Assembly: GCF_963576615.1 (NCBI RefSeq)
Contig: NC_088714.1
Coordinates: forward strand, 41,076,072-41,140,071
Length of the DNA stretch: 64,000 bases
Direction of reading: 5' to 3'
From: Watersipora subatra
Taxonomy: Eukaryota > Bryozoa > Gymnolaemata > Cheilostomatida > Watersiporidae
Positions within the stretch are counted from its first letter, which is position 1; each line of letters begins with the position of its first letter. The notes beneath the pieces are model-generated. The model was given only the letters and a program-made list of their open reading frames with translations. It was not told where the DNA came from and did not search any database. Made by a program: the position numbers and the translations under genes. Below are positions 42,511 to 54,800 of this stretch, one piece after another.

Positions 42511-42805
42511 AAGACAAGTGTCAAGCTATAACAATCAATCTTCTATGTACACATGTACATGTATATTTGTGTTTGCAGGCCAATTTTGTTGCTCATTGTA
42601 TTCCTAGGTGGCCATAATGTAAACATAGTAAGTTTTAAGCAGGCCAAGTAATCTATTTGTTGTCTTTTCCTGGTGCATGTAATATATTATTTAAACTTAT
42701 TTTTGTAACTGAAACAGGTGCTCTTAAATTTAGTTTTTAAAAGACAAATGTCAAGCTATAACAATCAATCTTCTATGTACACATGTACATGCATGTATAT
42801 TTATG
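42509..42805. repeat. 65-bp direct repeat
   Basis: AAAAGACAARTGTCAAGCTA followed by TAACAATCAATCTTC occurs at 42509-42570 and again at 42738-42805, downstream of the hATC stop. Confidence 0.8.
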
Positions 42806-43139
42806 ACTATAAATGTAAATATACATATATATATATGGTTACAATTCAAACCCATGTAACTCTGTAGCTAGCTCTCTTTGCAAGACTCAAAATGACTTAC
42901 CTTGGCAGAACCTGAATATCCACCTTAAATAATATAAAATACACTTTAAAATGCTCTAATTTTGCTCTTAATTCTCAAAATTTTCTCGGTTGAGGGCCCC
43001 CGAACCCTCCTTCTCTGGGAGGGCGTTTCAGTTCCACTTCCAGACCCTCCCCACACGGGCGAGTCGGGCCTTCGGCCCTCTGGCAACTACTAATTGACAG
43101 TCTCCTGACCACTTTTTCTTTGCACAATACAGCCCTGCA

Positions 43140-46100
43140 TACAAGTGTTAATGTCTGAAAACTAGATTCTCCATGAGTATTGATTGTGGCAAGATCGATT
43201 TTTAATTAATAACTGGATGACTATAACATGGTCTGTATCATATGTCTATGTGAGTATCATCAATGTTTACTTTTATGGTATATCTGCAGTGGGTTAATTA
43301 TGTTTTTAATTGATTTTTTTATTTTTTTTATTTGATATTTTAACTTGATATTTAATAAAATGACTATACATAAAACTATTATACGTGTATAGATTTTGAT
43401 TTTAAAACGAATGTATATATAGTAACGTTTTATATAAATACATAATATGTATATATAATAAATGTGTTCAGAGATTACACCTACAAAACATTGCGCCTAT
43501 GAGAGGTTACGCCTACAAGTGATTTTTCCTACTAGATATCACGTCTACAAGTGATTTTGCTTACAGGAGATTACGCTTTGTTGTATGGAGATACTGTGAA
43601 AACAAGATACCAACAGGGAATGTAGCCAGAGTGCCAGACCACAGAATAAGCATATAATACCTACATGTACAAGCAGCAAGACGCCTAAAAGAAATAAAAT
43701 GATTCGACAATTGGCAACGTCAAAAAAAAAATAGAAACTTCAGAATTGGAAGAAATCAATCATAGAAACTGCGTCAACACCAGATAGAGAACATGCCAAA
43801 GGGAAGTTGAAGCAATTAAACCTATCAACCACCATCATCAAAAAGCCACCAGAGAAACATTAGAGACAAATCAAATAAGTCACATACAGATCTGCCACTC
43901 CTGTCAAACATGATCTAGATACCAGGAGTAAATCACGAGCTCCACCCTCCATATCTACATCAAGCGCACCAGCTGAAGACTTACGCAGGCAAGATATCTT
44001 CACACGCCTGACATAAAACATTGAACCTTAACACTCAACCTACATCCACAGGCTAGCCATCTTACATGCCAGACATCTATAAAAGGGAACAGCTCCAATG
44101 ACTCAGCGGCTCTAGCTTAAGCTCTGGCTCTCTCTCTCTTCTCGAAGGCCTCCTTGAACGCTTTCCCATCTGCTTGCTGAGGAGCCTCTCTCTCTCTCTC
44201 TTCTCTACCGATGGAGCCTCCTTCTCCTTCATCAGCTGAGCCTCTTCTACACCACTATCTCAACTGCTGACACTCTCTACATATGGCCTCTCACGACTCT
44301 CGTTAGTCTGTCGAAACTCACAGATGTACAAGAGTGATCAACAAGCATAGACGACCGTTCGAGTAAGGATGTAATTTTTATTAGCTTTTCTAATTGTTTG
44401 TCATTGATATTATTGTTTTAGAATTTTGTTAGCTGTGTATTTCATTGTTTGACTTATAGAGTAAAGAAGTAAGTTTGACTGGTAGATATTAGTAATGCTT
44501 ACAATAGCTTAACACCTTCACTTGTACCTGAACCAGTAATAATCAAATTAGTTCCCACAAGCTAAGCAAAAGTGCACAAACTGAACATAGTCAAAATAGA
44601 TTAATTGGACAAGCAATTCAACACTCATGTTGTGTGTGAATTCGGATTAGTTATGCATAACATAATTTTTCCACAACTACACATAACAGCCTACAAGCTG
44701 AGAGATTATGCCTACAATCTAAGATATTAGGCCAACACTAACTCTGTGATGTATAAAATAAGGAACGACACAATAAATGTATGTTTGCATGTGTCTGAAG
44801 ATATTGTACATGTAAATAAAGAATCCTTAGATCAGATCCTGTTATCCCTTCTACACGAAGATACTTCAATAAGTACAATACAGCAATAAGTAAAGTACAG
44901 TACAGCTACAAAGTGTATATATAAAATTATATATAAATGTACATGTTTGGTTTATAAGTATGTATACAGTATATATACAGTGTATATATACATATATACT
45001 TATTATACACCATATAATGTATATATATATGCTATAGGTATATGTATATATGTTTACAGATGCACGCACGCTTTTAACTAAGAAATAAAACACACATATC
45101 AATAATGCCAAAAAATTATGAAATTGCATTACATGTACATCTAATGATGAGGATGCAAAGCAGTGTTCTCATTTTTATGACCATCAAGCAAAATATCCAA
45201 AATTACTTTAAGTAGATTATTGGAGATCATGGTAATTTTAACAGCTGCTCATTTGCAACAGAGCAGAAACTGTTTTCTAAAGTTAAAATCATATTTTACT
45301 GAGTCATAAAGCAAAAAAATAGGTGCATGGATTTTTGAAGTTTTTAGTCTCATGCATACAGACACATGTTGATAGTTGAGTATTTCTATGTACTATGAAC
45401 AGCCTATCGCAAAAAGTGATACTCAATTGTCAGTCAAGATATCATGGCATAACTTTGGAAGTTTTTGCCATATCTTCTATTGCCTATCATTATGTCCCAC
45501 TTTTACACGGAGCCTCCGTCGCAACTGGCTGATATCATTGTTCATACATTTTCAGGGAAAGCCCTTGAATGTTTCTACATCATAAATTCACTACAAAGTT
45601 ATATAACATACATGTAACTTATCATAACTGAATAGAACAATTTGTTGTTCGTATTAAGGAGTTGTCAACTCGTTATTAAAACAACTCTCATGTGATCAAG
45701 TTATATTAGGCCTGTGGCTAGTGTGTGCGCATGTTGCCAATAGGAGGCCAAAGTTGGAGAGACCTTTACTTTTTAATAAGTCTCTGCCACAGTAAGCCCT
45801 GGTTCTCAGGCTATGAGTTGTGCTGTTTGGCAACTAAATTGTTTCTAAAAAGGATGGTTTGCTCAATTATATGCTATGTTTCTATACATATTTTTTAATA
45901 TAGAGCCAAATATACCTAATTATGATGAATTGTTTACCATTTACACTCACAAGTAATATGTAAAAGAGTTTTGGTGACTAATTTTGCAGAGTTGTTTCAT
46001 CAATAGCCAAAACCTGGTAAATTAAATGTGTAAAAAGATAAAAAGCTTTCAACTGCAGTTCATACCTCAAATATATCAGTTTTATTGCAGTAAGCCAACT

Positions 46101-47120
46101 TAAGTATGCTAATGAATATATTATTTGGTCATTTACCAAGATGCTGACAAAAACATTGATAGATTTGAGTCCACAAGGAGAAAAAGCGCCAGAAGCAGAG
46201 AACTGTAATAAGGATATATCATAAGCCAACTGTTTTAGCGTAGATTTTCGATGTATAATTTAAAGGAGTTACACTAATTTTATACTCACTACAATTCATA
46301 TGCTAAATACACATTCTTGTAGTGTTTCCACTTACTGAAGTTTTCCTACTTCATCAATTGAATTGGCAAATATATTACTAGTTTTGAGATTTATTTTGCA
46401 AAAAAATACAAACATCCAGTACAGATTGATTTGTTCATCTTTTTCATTCATCATATATTAGCACCATCATGTCAATGGTACATCTTGAAATGGTAGCATT
46501 TGTACGTTCAATAACACTTCATCATTTAGCTTCCTACTGACTGTAGCGTCCATGTAGCTTTCTACTGACTGTAATCATTTCCACCCGATTAACGGATGTT
46601 CTACAAAGTAGAGTAGAAGAACATATATAAGCGCTATGACATAAAAAACCGCGAAAAATCATCGAGTTTTATAAATTTAATCGACTTTCAAGAAATAATT
46701 ATTTCATTTGGGTGTGAAAACGGCAGAGGCCATTCTTACTCAAAATAATACAATGGTCCGCATCAAAAGTATTGACCTTTACCACAATTTAGCAATTGAG
46801 CCTTACGAACAACTGGAAATGGAAGTTCACAAAAAATCATAGTGTTTCATAGAGTTAATAAAATTCATAGAGTTTCTAATAATACGTCATTTAAATTGTG
46901 CATAGGCTATATGGTATATGATGATGTCTTTGATCAGTACATCCTCAGCTTATAAGCAACGATAGCAATGCCACACGTATAAACTCAACTTATAAACAAT
47001 ACCACTTGCCATTAGCCTGGCACATTGCCAATGGCTAATTTAAGTAAGGTAGTTATCTGCAGCTCTTACAATACATAGAATGACATTGTGCCATAACAGA
47101 GAACGGTAGTGTATTTTCAT
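43140..47120. other. no gene; AT-rich with simple repeats
   Basis: Includes a TATAAAAG at 44078-44085 followed by CT-rich runs (CTCTCTCTCT at 44120-44200), which could be part of a solo LTR or promoter though no repeat partner was found. Also a TATATA-rich stretch at 44920-45060. No exon recognised. Confidence 0.3.
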
Positions 47121-47193
47121 CCCAATAGCTCAGTGGTTTAGCATACTGCCTGTAGAATGGAGGGTTCCGAGATCAAATCACTCACGATACGGA
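47121..47193 (+). repeat. tRNA-derived SINE head
   Basis: CCCAATAGCTCAGTGGTTTA (A box) and GGTTCCGAGATCAAATC (B box). Same family as 18613-18765. Acceptor-stem pairing is poor, so not a tRNA gene. Confidence 0.6.
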
Positions 47194-47344
47194 TTCCTCA
47201 TTCCAAAATTTTAGCAATGAACAACGAATTTTCAAATACAACTAAATGAGTTTATGGCCCAGGTACTAGAGAGAAAATATTGATATTGCAGTCGCACGAG
47301 CTTGTACCTTTTCATATCCTGCATTGAGCAAATAGTATTGTCAT

Positions 47345-47500
47345 CCATCTATATATATATAAATCTCAATGCTTATCTTTTGTCGGTCTGTCGATTTATT
47401 TGTCCATTCCAATGAAAAATCTGCATGACACTGGACTTGAACTCGCTACAAGTTTACAAACAAGCGCAATCAACCACCGTTCTTTTCATTCTCAACTATC
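47345..47500 (-). repeat. SINE with GAGATTTATATATAGA tail
   Basis: The minus strand has GCGAGTTCAAGTCC (B box), then ATCGACAGACCGACAAAAGA and a GAGATTTATATATATAGA tail, the tail type seen at 18613. Confidence 0.6.
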
Positions 47501-47649
47501 CTTTCTATCTTTTTAACGGTTATACAGGCTAAATATGTACTCTTTATCATTGATTAATACATTGTATTACCTTTTGCGTTTGTTTGAAAGTATTTAAGAA
47601 GCCGTTTTAGAATCTATTGTTTTTTTAATTTTGAAATGTGTTTTCCAAT

Positions 47650-47950
47650 TTTAAATTTCACAACGTCATCACTTTCTGGTTCTTTCTAAAGCATTCGCTA
47701 AAACTGTAAAAGCTAATAACTTTTCATGTGAACAGATTTGTGTTCTACTATCTCTAGTGGGAATTGCCTCTACATTCCCTCTCAATTCAGTCAGACAAAG
47801 CACCCTCATGCGTTTCATCGCTAAACGTTTGCACCAATATCGGGAGATACCAGTATCAAAAGGTACCAGTATCGTTGTATTCAAAGTTTTAATGAAACAT
47901 TTTACTGCAATAGTAACCTTTTTACACAAACACGCGCGCACACTATAATA
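47650..47950 (-). repeat. diverged copy of the 30955-32280 repeat
   Basis: The minus strand reads CGATATTGGTGCAAACG, then GCTTTGTCTGACTGAAT and GTAGAGGCAATTCCCAC, alignable with + strand 31465-31560. Confidence 0.5.
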
Positions 47951-48622
47951 TTATTACGCTACCATATAAGTGTTACTACATTGCTGCCTCTCACATTATA
48001 AGTGTTACTACACTATTACATAAGAAAGGTTGGAGTTACCTAAGAAAGGTCCTCAATAATGTGGTAAGCAATAAAGCTAAACAAGGTGTGCGCTTGCAAT
48101 GACTTCTCATTCTAATTTTTGAAATATCTATCAGAAGGGCATTACGTCCAGATTAGAAGAGAAAGTCAAAGGGCAATTAACTGCTACTTACAGTATGTTA
48201 TCAGCATAAATCTCCTGCTGCTGCTTATATTGTGTGTTCCTTTATCTTTTTATGCAACATACCCATGCAACAGGCTATGGTGACTTTATTGCACTGTTAT
48301 ATTTGTATTATATTGGTCAGTATGGATTGCCATTGATAACAGACAAGCTGAAAATAATACATCACAACTAAATCAGATATCAACCATTGTAGTTACGAAA
48401 GTAGCTGCCTTGAAGTAGTTGCCTTGAACTTTCAAAGTAAATATCTAAAGACATGAATAAGTATGATAGGTATTAAGTAGCAAAGCTGAGATGAAATACG
48501 GCAGCCATTGTAGTCGTGCAATAGCAAGATAGCTAACAAAAAGCAACATAAAATTGTTATATGAATAAAACTGTTACATGACAACGAAAAAAATGATTGT
48601 AGCGGAGCACGCCCATCTTGAG
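47951..48622. other. 3' flank of DMGDH
   Basis: No further exon. No AATAAA was seen on the minus strand close to the stop. Confidence 0.4.
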
Positions 48623-48802
48623 TTAGCGACGAGTCTCATGCTTGATGAGGGGTTGGTGGTAGACCTTAGCCTCACATCTTTTGCCGAGTAGCTCCACTTG
48701 CACCTTATCCTTACTATTGACCAAATCGACGGGTAAGTACCCCATGCAGACACTTGCCCCAACTTGCCAGCCGTATGAGCCAGATGTCGTGAATCCAACC
48801 AC
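48623..48802 (-). CDS. DMGDH: DMGDH last exon
   Basis: CTGTTCAG acceptor to TAA; 59 residues ending KHETRR. Confidence 0.9.
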   Translation of the reverse strand: MVGFTTSGSYGWQVGASVCMGYLPVDLVNSKDKVQVELLGKRCEAKVYHQPLIKHETRR

Positions 48803-51800
48803 CTGAACAGATAACAAAATACTCAAACCAGTGAAATAGACTCACATCCACAAGCTTTCCATGACCGTCTAATCTGCAATATTTGGTACCATCGAGCTTT
48901 TCGAAGACATCTTTTTATGTTTCTGACAACGGACTTGCCTGTAAAACTGTTAGCATATTTATTATGTTTATATACATTATGTATCAGCAAAAGCTGTGTA
49001 TTGTAAACACACATTGTATTGTAAATACACAACCATTATTCTTTATAGTGGTACTCCCACTGGTGAGGTAACGCAGTACTTCCACTGGTGAGGTAACGCA
49101 GTACACCCTGAGGTAAGGTAACGCAGTACTCGCACTGGTGAGGTAACGCAGTACACCCTGAGGTGAGGTAACGCAGTACTCCCTCAGGTGAGGTAAAATG
49201 GTACCACCGAGTGAGGTAACTCGGTGCTTAGCAATTATCAATATAACATCTTCTATATGTAAACTATGAATAGCAGAGCATGCTAGTATGCACAGCCTTC
49301 CAGGTCATGGTGCCTACGTAAAATTTATGTATATAAAAATGCCCTTCCTCTACATCAGATTGATTATTAACACACCAGTATATTTGTGTTTGCCTATTAA
49401 CGCGCATGTTAACATAATTATATTGTAACAATGATAGCCACCATTTGCTTTACATACTTTTGTCAACAACATGTTTTCCGGTATTGAGAGAGCAATATTG
49501 ATGCTTCTGAGATCATGCTCTATTTAGGGATGTATATCATTCTTCATACTGCTCATCATAGCTTATCACTGGGACAGGCAGACTACTTTGAGTCACAATT
49601 GAAATTAACTAAGATAAAACTATTTTACTGACAATAAGAAAGTGAGCGAGCAGGAATAATAGCTAAAATAACTCTCCTAATATATTGTTGAGTTATTTTT
49701 GTATTCAACTCAATGTGCCAAATAAGACCTTTCAGACCAACAAATAGCTACAGTTTTGACTGTAGCTATTTGTCCTGTCCAATGCGATATTATAACCCAG
49801 CGGCCTGCAGTGTAGGGACTACACATTTTCTGCAGGACCGTCATTACATCTTGGAACACAAAAATGGACTTAGAATGGGATGACACAACTTATAACTAGA
49901 TGAGATACATTCGATAGACCGGGCAGCACTGCAACATGAATCAGAATAACTACAATGATGTGTTCATTATCCTTGTCTACGCAAAATGCAAGAGCAAAAA
50001 AGCAGAAATTGTGCTACCTGTGCAAGACTGGTACAAATAAATGCAAAGGAAACAGCTGAACATTATAAGTTAGCTGTTCGTATCAACGATGATCTGCTTG
50101 TACTAATAATGATAATCACCAGTCAGGCTACAATAAGGGTTCAGCGAAGCTCAATTCGATATACCAAAGACTCAAACACACTAGGCGATATGTAGCGTGA
50201 TACCGCGTGGCGCCAATCTGCGCTAGAAATCGCCCAGCAAGTTGATGCTGAGCGATAACGCTAGACTTTCTCTATCGGAACTTTATCGCGCAAAAGATGC
50301 ATTTCGATTGGTTGGTTTTCCCCAGAATGCAAAGCTCAGGCTGTGAATTTTTTCGTGTCAATATTCACTAACATACAGCAGCAACATTTTGCTATTTTGT
50401 TACGATTAAAACATCATCAAAATCAACACTGAATTGTTCATAGATTAAATAAGAGCCCAGTCCTATAAGACTCTATACACAAAAATTACCAAGAAACCCA
50501 GTTTAAAATAAATATTTGGGAAGTAATCATTTCAAAAGCTAACTATCTTGAGAATTGTAAAAATTTGTTATATTAAAAATAAAAAAATACTATAAAGTAA
50601 ACTATATATAAATTCATAAAATATTACTGCTAAAAATACAATAGTCTTTTTTCTTATGTCTTCTTGTAGAGTACAATTCATGAGATAGGCCTAATAACAA
50701 AAAGAGAAGCTGTTTACGTTGTTGTCTAGGTGCCATACTGACATAAATTTATTAACCCTTTCACAGGTAAATTTTTGGGGCTCTTTCAGGCCCTCTGGGC
50801 GAATTAATATTCCACAAATCGATTTAAAAAAAATCATTGATACACTCTTACTTATGATATTGTTTACTTGTATTATATTTTTATGATACAGGCAAATAAA
50901 AATAAACATGTTTCAAATCAATGCTTCAAATAACTGTTTCCCTAACTATGGTACTTCAATACAATGTACTGCAGTACTAACGCTAGTATTAACTACTACT
51001 AGTAGTAGCACTACAACGCTAGTACTACTACTTGCAGCATTAAAGAAATGATGGTAATTTCGTTTGGAGGTTGCCATGACAGTAAAAAAAATTGTTGCAC
51101 TGCGGGAAAACATTCAGAAAGCAGAAACAAAAGCAGAAACAAGCTACAAACAAAATTCCAAAATTTATTCATAATTTTTTTTCAGATTTTTCGTCCATTT
51201 AGTATTGTAAAAACGATCGTTTTTTCACAAAATGGTTTATTTTTGTTGCTAACAGAAAATATTTTACTGTAGTTTACTATTGGTAAAAAACTACACAAAA
51301 AAGAATGGCAATAAGCAGGCAAAAAATCACTTTCTATAAAATGTTCGTGTGGCGACATAACAGTCGCTCTGCCCATTAATCATCTTTATCGCTAAACGAC
51401 AATATCGTCGCAATGCCTGCAAAAGGGTTAACAACTCCGAAGAAACTGATGATACGGAATTTTAGTGGCAGTTTGTGAGCGTGGTCTGCTGGTGAATTGC
51501 TCAAGTGTGTGTTTAGGCACACGCCAGCAATATCTCTGTGCTTCTCAAGATGCACGTGATAAAATCATTTAGTGTGTTTGCACCTTTAGGTTTCCAGAAA
51601 GCCAACCTCAGCGTACTGACATCTTAATTTGGACCAAAAATGACATTTTTGCGGCTCATCATGCCCCTATAAACCTATCTACACATCTGCGAACTTTTAG
51701 CTAAGAGCTTTGCTGAACCTTTCTTCAAGAAAATTATCTGCTAATTCAACACAATATAACTTGTGAGACAAAAGAGGTGTTTTATATCACGTGGCTTGCC

Positions 51801-54800
51801 CCAAAATTGTTGGACCCACCAACACATACTATACTGTGTATACTTTACAGATCTTTCGATTGCCTTTTGTATAACTAAAGCAACATTCAGCAGTAAAAAC
51901 TGCCTCTTATGTAGTGCAATACAACGCTTGATGTCAGTTGAATGTACCTTTCCATCAGACCAGATTGTCTCATTTCCCTCTGGATCAACATCTGTTGTAT
52001 CCACCGTCATAAAGACTAGCTTCCTTTTCAAACCTTCCGCCTTCAGTTTGTGTAATGCGGCTTTTCCAACGAAGTCTGCAGACTGAAGATGAGACAAAAG
52101 CTTTGACCAGTAAACAAAACAAAACTAGATATAAAGTACTTTGTACCTAGAAACAGCTAGTTTAGTTATAGACAACAACTACAGTACTTTTCAGACTATA
52201 AGCTGCCCCCTATATAAGCTGCATCTGCTTTATTTTCAAAAAAATGATAATAAATAGGCTGCGGAACTCCTGACGGTGCTTTTTAACACAGCAACAACTT
52301 TGCTGGTTAAAACGGAACGGCAAGGTATTAACCGACGCTTTTTAACCCAGTGACTAACGGAACAATACCGTTAGGCATTGTTTCGTTTTTTCATTCACCG
52401 CTAAAGGTGCACTAACCGAAGAATTTGGTTAATGCGCCCTAGCGGTGAAAGAAAAAACTACAGAATATCCGCAGCCTCTAAATAAGCAGCATGACTCAAA
52501 ACATCGAAAAAAGTAGCGACTAATAGTCCGAAAAGTACGGAAGTTGAAAAATCAAAACTTGGCTCAAAATGGCAAGATCTTTTGTTGAGAACACATGCTC
52601 GTCTGATTGTGATTACAAGTAATCCCATGTTGTCAAGGAGAAGATTCCAAAAATGAAAAGATAGTGAAGCAAATTCCAGATTAACAACTACTCATAGGGG
52701 TTCCAGTTATGTGGCAGTTTAACCCTCTTTACAGATTAAAGGATGACACTCGGGAGACCGTATTACATAAGAATAGACACTCATAGAGTCATGTAATTAA
52801 TTTTCAAACTCAAAGATATGTAACTAACCTACTAAACAACACTGTAATTTGGAGTTATGCTGTTAATTCTCCCATGACACTAACTGACTCTTGAAAAGAT
52901 ACTAGTGGAAACTCATATTGAATTTTATTGTAAAGATGCCCCCAAATCCATTTAACTAGAAATATTTATGCTAAAAGCTGTTAGTTTATGTTCATTATTG
53001 AAATACATAAACGATGTTACCTCAAAGCTTTAATCGTAGATTTCTATATTTAATGAGCAAATTGTACCACAAAGATACCGAAGGTAGTATATTGTACCAC
53101 ATGATAGATTTGATATGAGACTGGAAATCGGTATAGCTCATTGACTGTAGAATATTGACTATAGATTATTGACCATAGATTGATTACAGAGTATTGGTCC
53201 AGCGAGTAAAAAGCAAGCTCGTTATTACACTCTGATTAGATCAGCTCTAACAACAAAGATAACGAAAGAATTGAAAAATCATTTGCCTTCTCCTTTGTTG
53301 CGACTGTTGGAAAAGGAAACAAGCTCGTACCTTGTTCATCTTTAGAAACATGCCTAGTCCAGCTTCAAGAGCATTCAAGTCTCGCGTCATCTGCGAAGAA
53401 TAACAGTGAATACAGAACTTGACATGTAGTAGGAGAGAACACAGCATTAGACACACAGCAGCGAGGAATACAGCTTTAACCTGGAGTATGAGTGAATACA
53501 GCTCTAGACATGGAGAAGTGAATACAGCTCTAGACAAGGAGTGAATACAGCTCTAGACAAGGAGTGAATACAGCTCTAGACAAGGAGTACAAGCCGCACT
53601 TGAGATGGACCAGGAGTCGATTTAACGATAAAAAATTTGGGAGCCCTACAATGCTGGGCAGGCTGCCGGAACAGCGCAAAGCACCATTTAAGAACTTCTC
53701 AAGTTGCGGTTTGCACTGTGCAGACTGGCATGAACTTACGAATCCATAAATTATGAATTATCAGTATGTAATATAAAGTCCAGCACTAATGTTATTAGTG
53801 CTGGACTTTATGTTATTAGTATATGTTATGTTGGTGTCTTTATATTATGACATAAAGACCAATGTTGGTTCACTCATTACTCACTTGATAGTTTTACCAG
53901 TGCACGTGATAGATGCATCCTCATAAGATCGAACTGAAATAGATAGGCTAGGTTTTGCATGTGGTTTCCTCATGTAAAACTTACCTCACCACCCCATCCT
54001 CGCATGCCTTTCTCTTGTCTTAGAGAGTCAAGCGCAAATTTCCCAAACTTGACCATGTTAGAACCCTTGCCAGCCTCCACAACAGCATCATATAAAGTTG
54101 CCATCTCATCACGTTTGACAAACAGTTCCCAGCCTAGTTCTCCTGTTAATAGAACTACTCATGAGAGAGGCTGACGAGACACGCATCAGACTGCGGCGTG
54201 GATCTATTAAGCATTTAGTCCGGGTAGACAGACCACCAATGATGTTTAGGAAACTGAAAGACTATATAGAAGATGTTCTCTTTACACAGAATGTTGGAAA
54301 GAAAGTTAGTAAAACAATACTATTACCAAATAAACTTTCTGTTGAAACATTTCCGGTTTTTAAATAAACCATTTCATTGAACGCGCTGAGAAGCACTTTG
54401 TTATTGTCATCTGCCCAGTACTATTTCTATTACTAAGTGATGAATGAAAACCCATTTCCTGGAACATAAATGAATCGTATCAATTTTGTCTTTAAGTTTC
54501 TGAAAAGGCTCTTCACTGCATACAAGTTAGACGGTCGCACAAATGGCAAACTTTGTGTGAAAAACACACGTGACAAACTTGAGGAGTCTTCCTTTCCTGC
54601 ATGAATCAGCATTCACAAAACTGACACGCTTGCCATTGCTACTACAGATATAATTGTACCCACCATGTTCCTATGTGATATTCTGATGGTTGTACATTAC
54701 CATGACTCACATGTAGATGGACATAAGTTGAGAGAGTTGCACATAAAACGGTATTAATGACTAAATCACATGAAGCAAGTTGCTTCCACCTACTTAACAT

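Larger units (their letters stand above)
42270..43139 (+). mobile_element. 3' remnant of a hAT transposon
   Basis: Contains the hATC-like coding end at 42280-42510, then non-coding sequence, and closes with CACAATACAGCCCTG at 43125-43139, a hAT-type terminus. The last 130 bp are related in inverse orientation to the left end of the hAT at 2620-5067. No 5' end was found. Confidence 0.6.

Noticed and set aside
47121..47193. tRNA gene candidate
   Set aside because: A and B boxes are present but the acceptor stem does not pair and the family is dispersed, so it is a SINE.
49054..49222. CRISPR-like regular repeats
   Set aside because: Animal genome, irregular unit, spacers are repeats of each other; a minisatellite.
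51763..52086. 107-codon plus-strand ORF
   Set aside because: Antisense to a clear DMGDH exon with matched splice sites.
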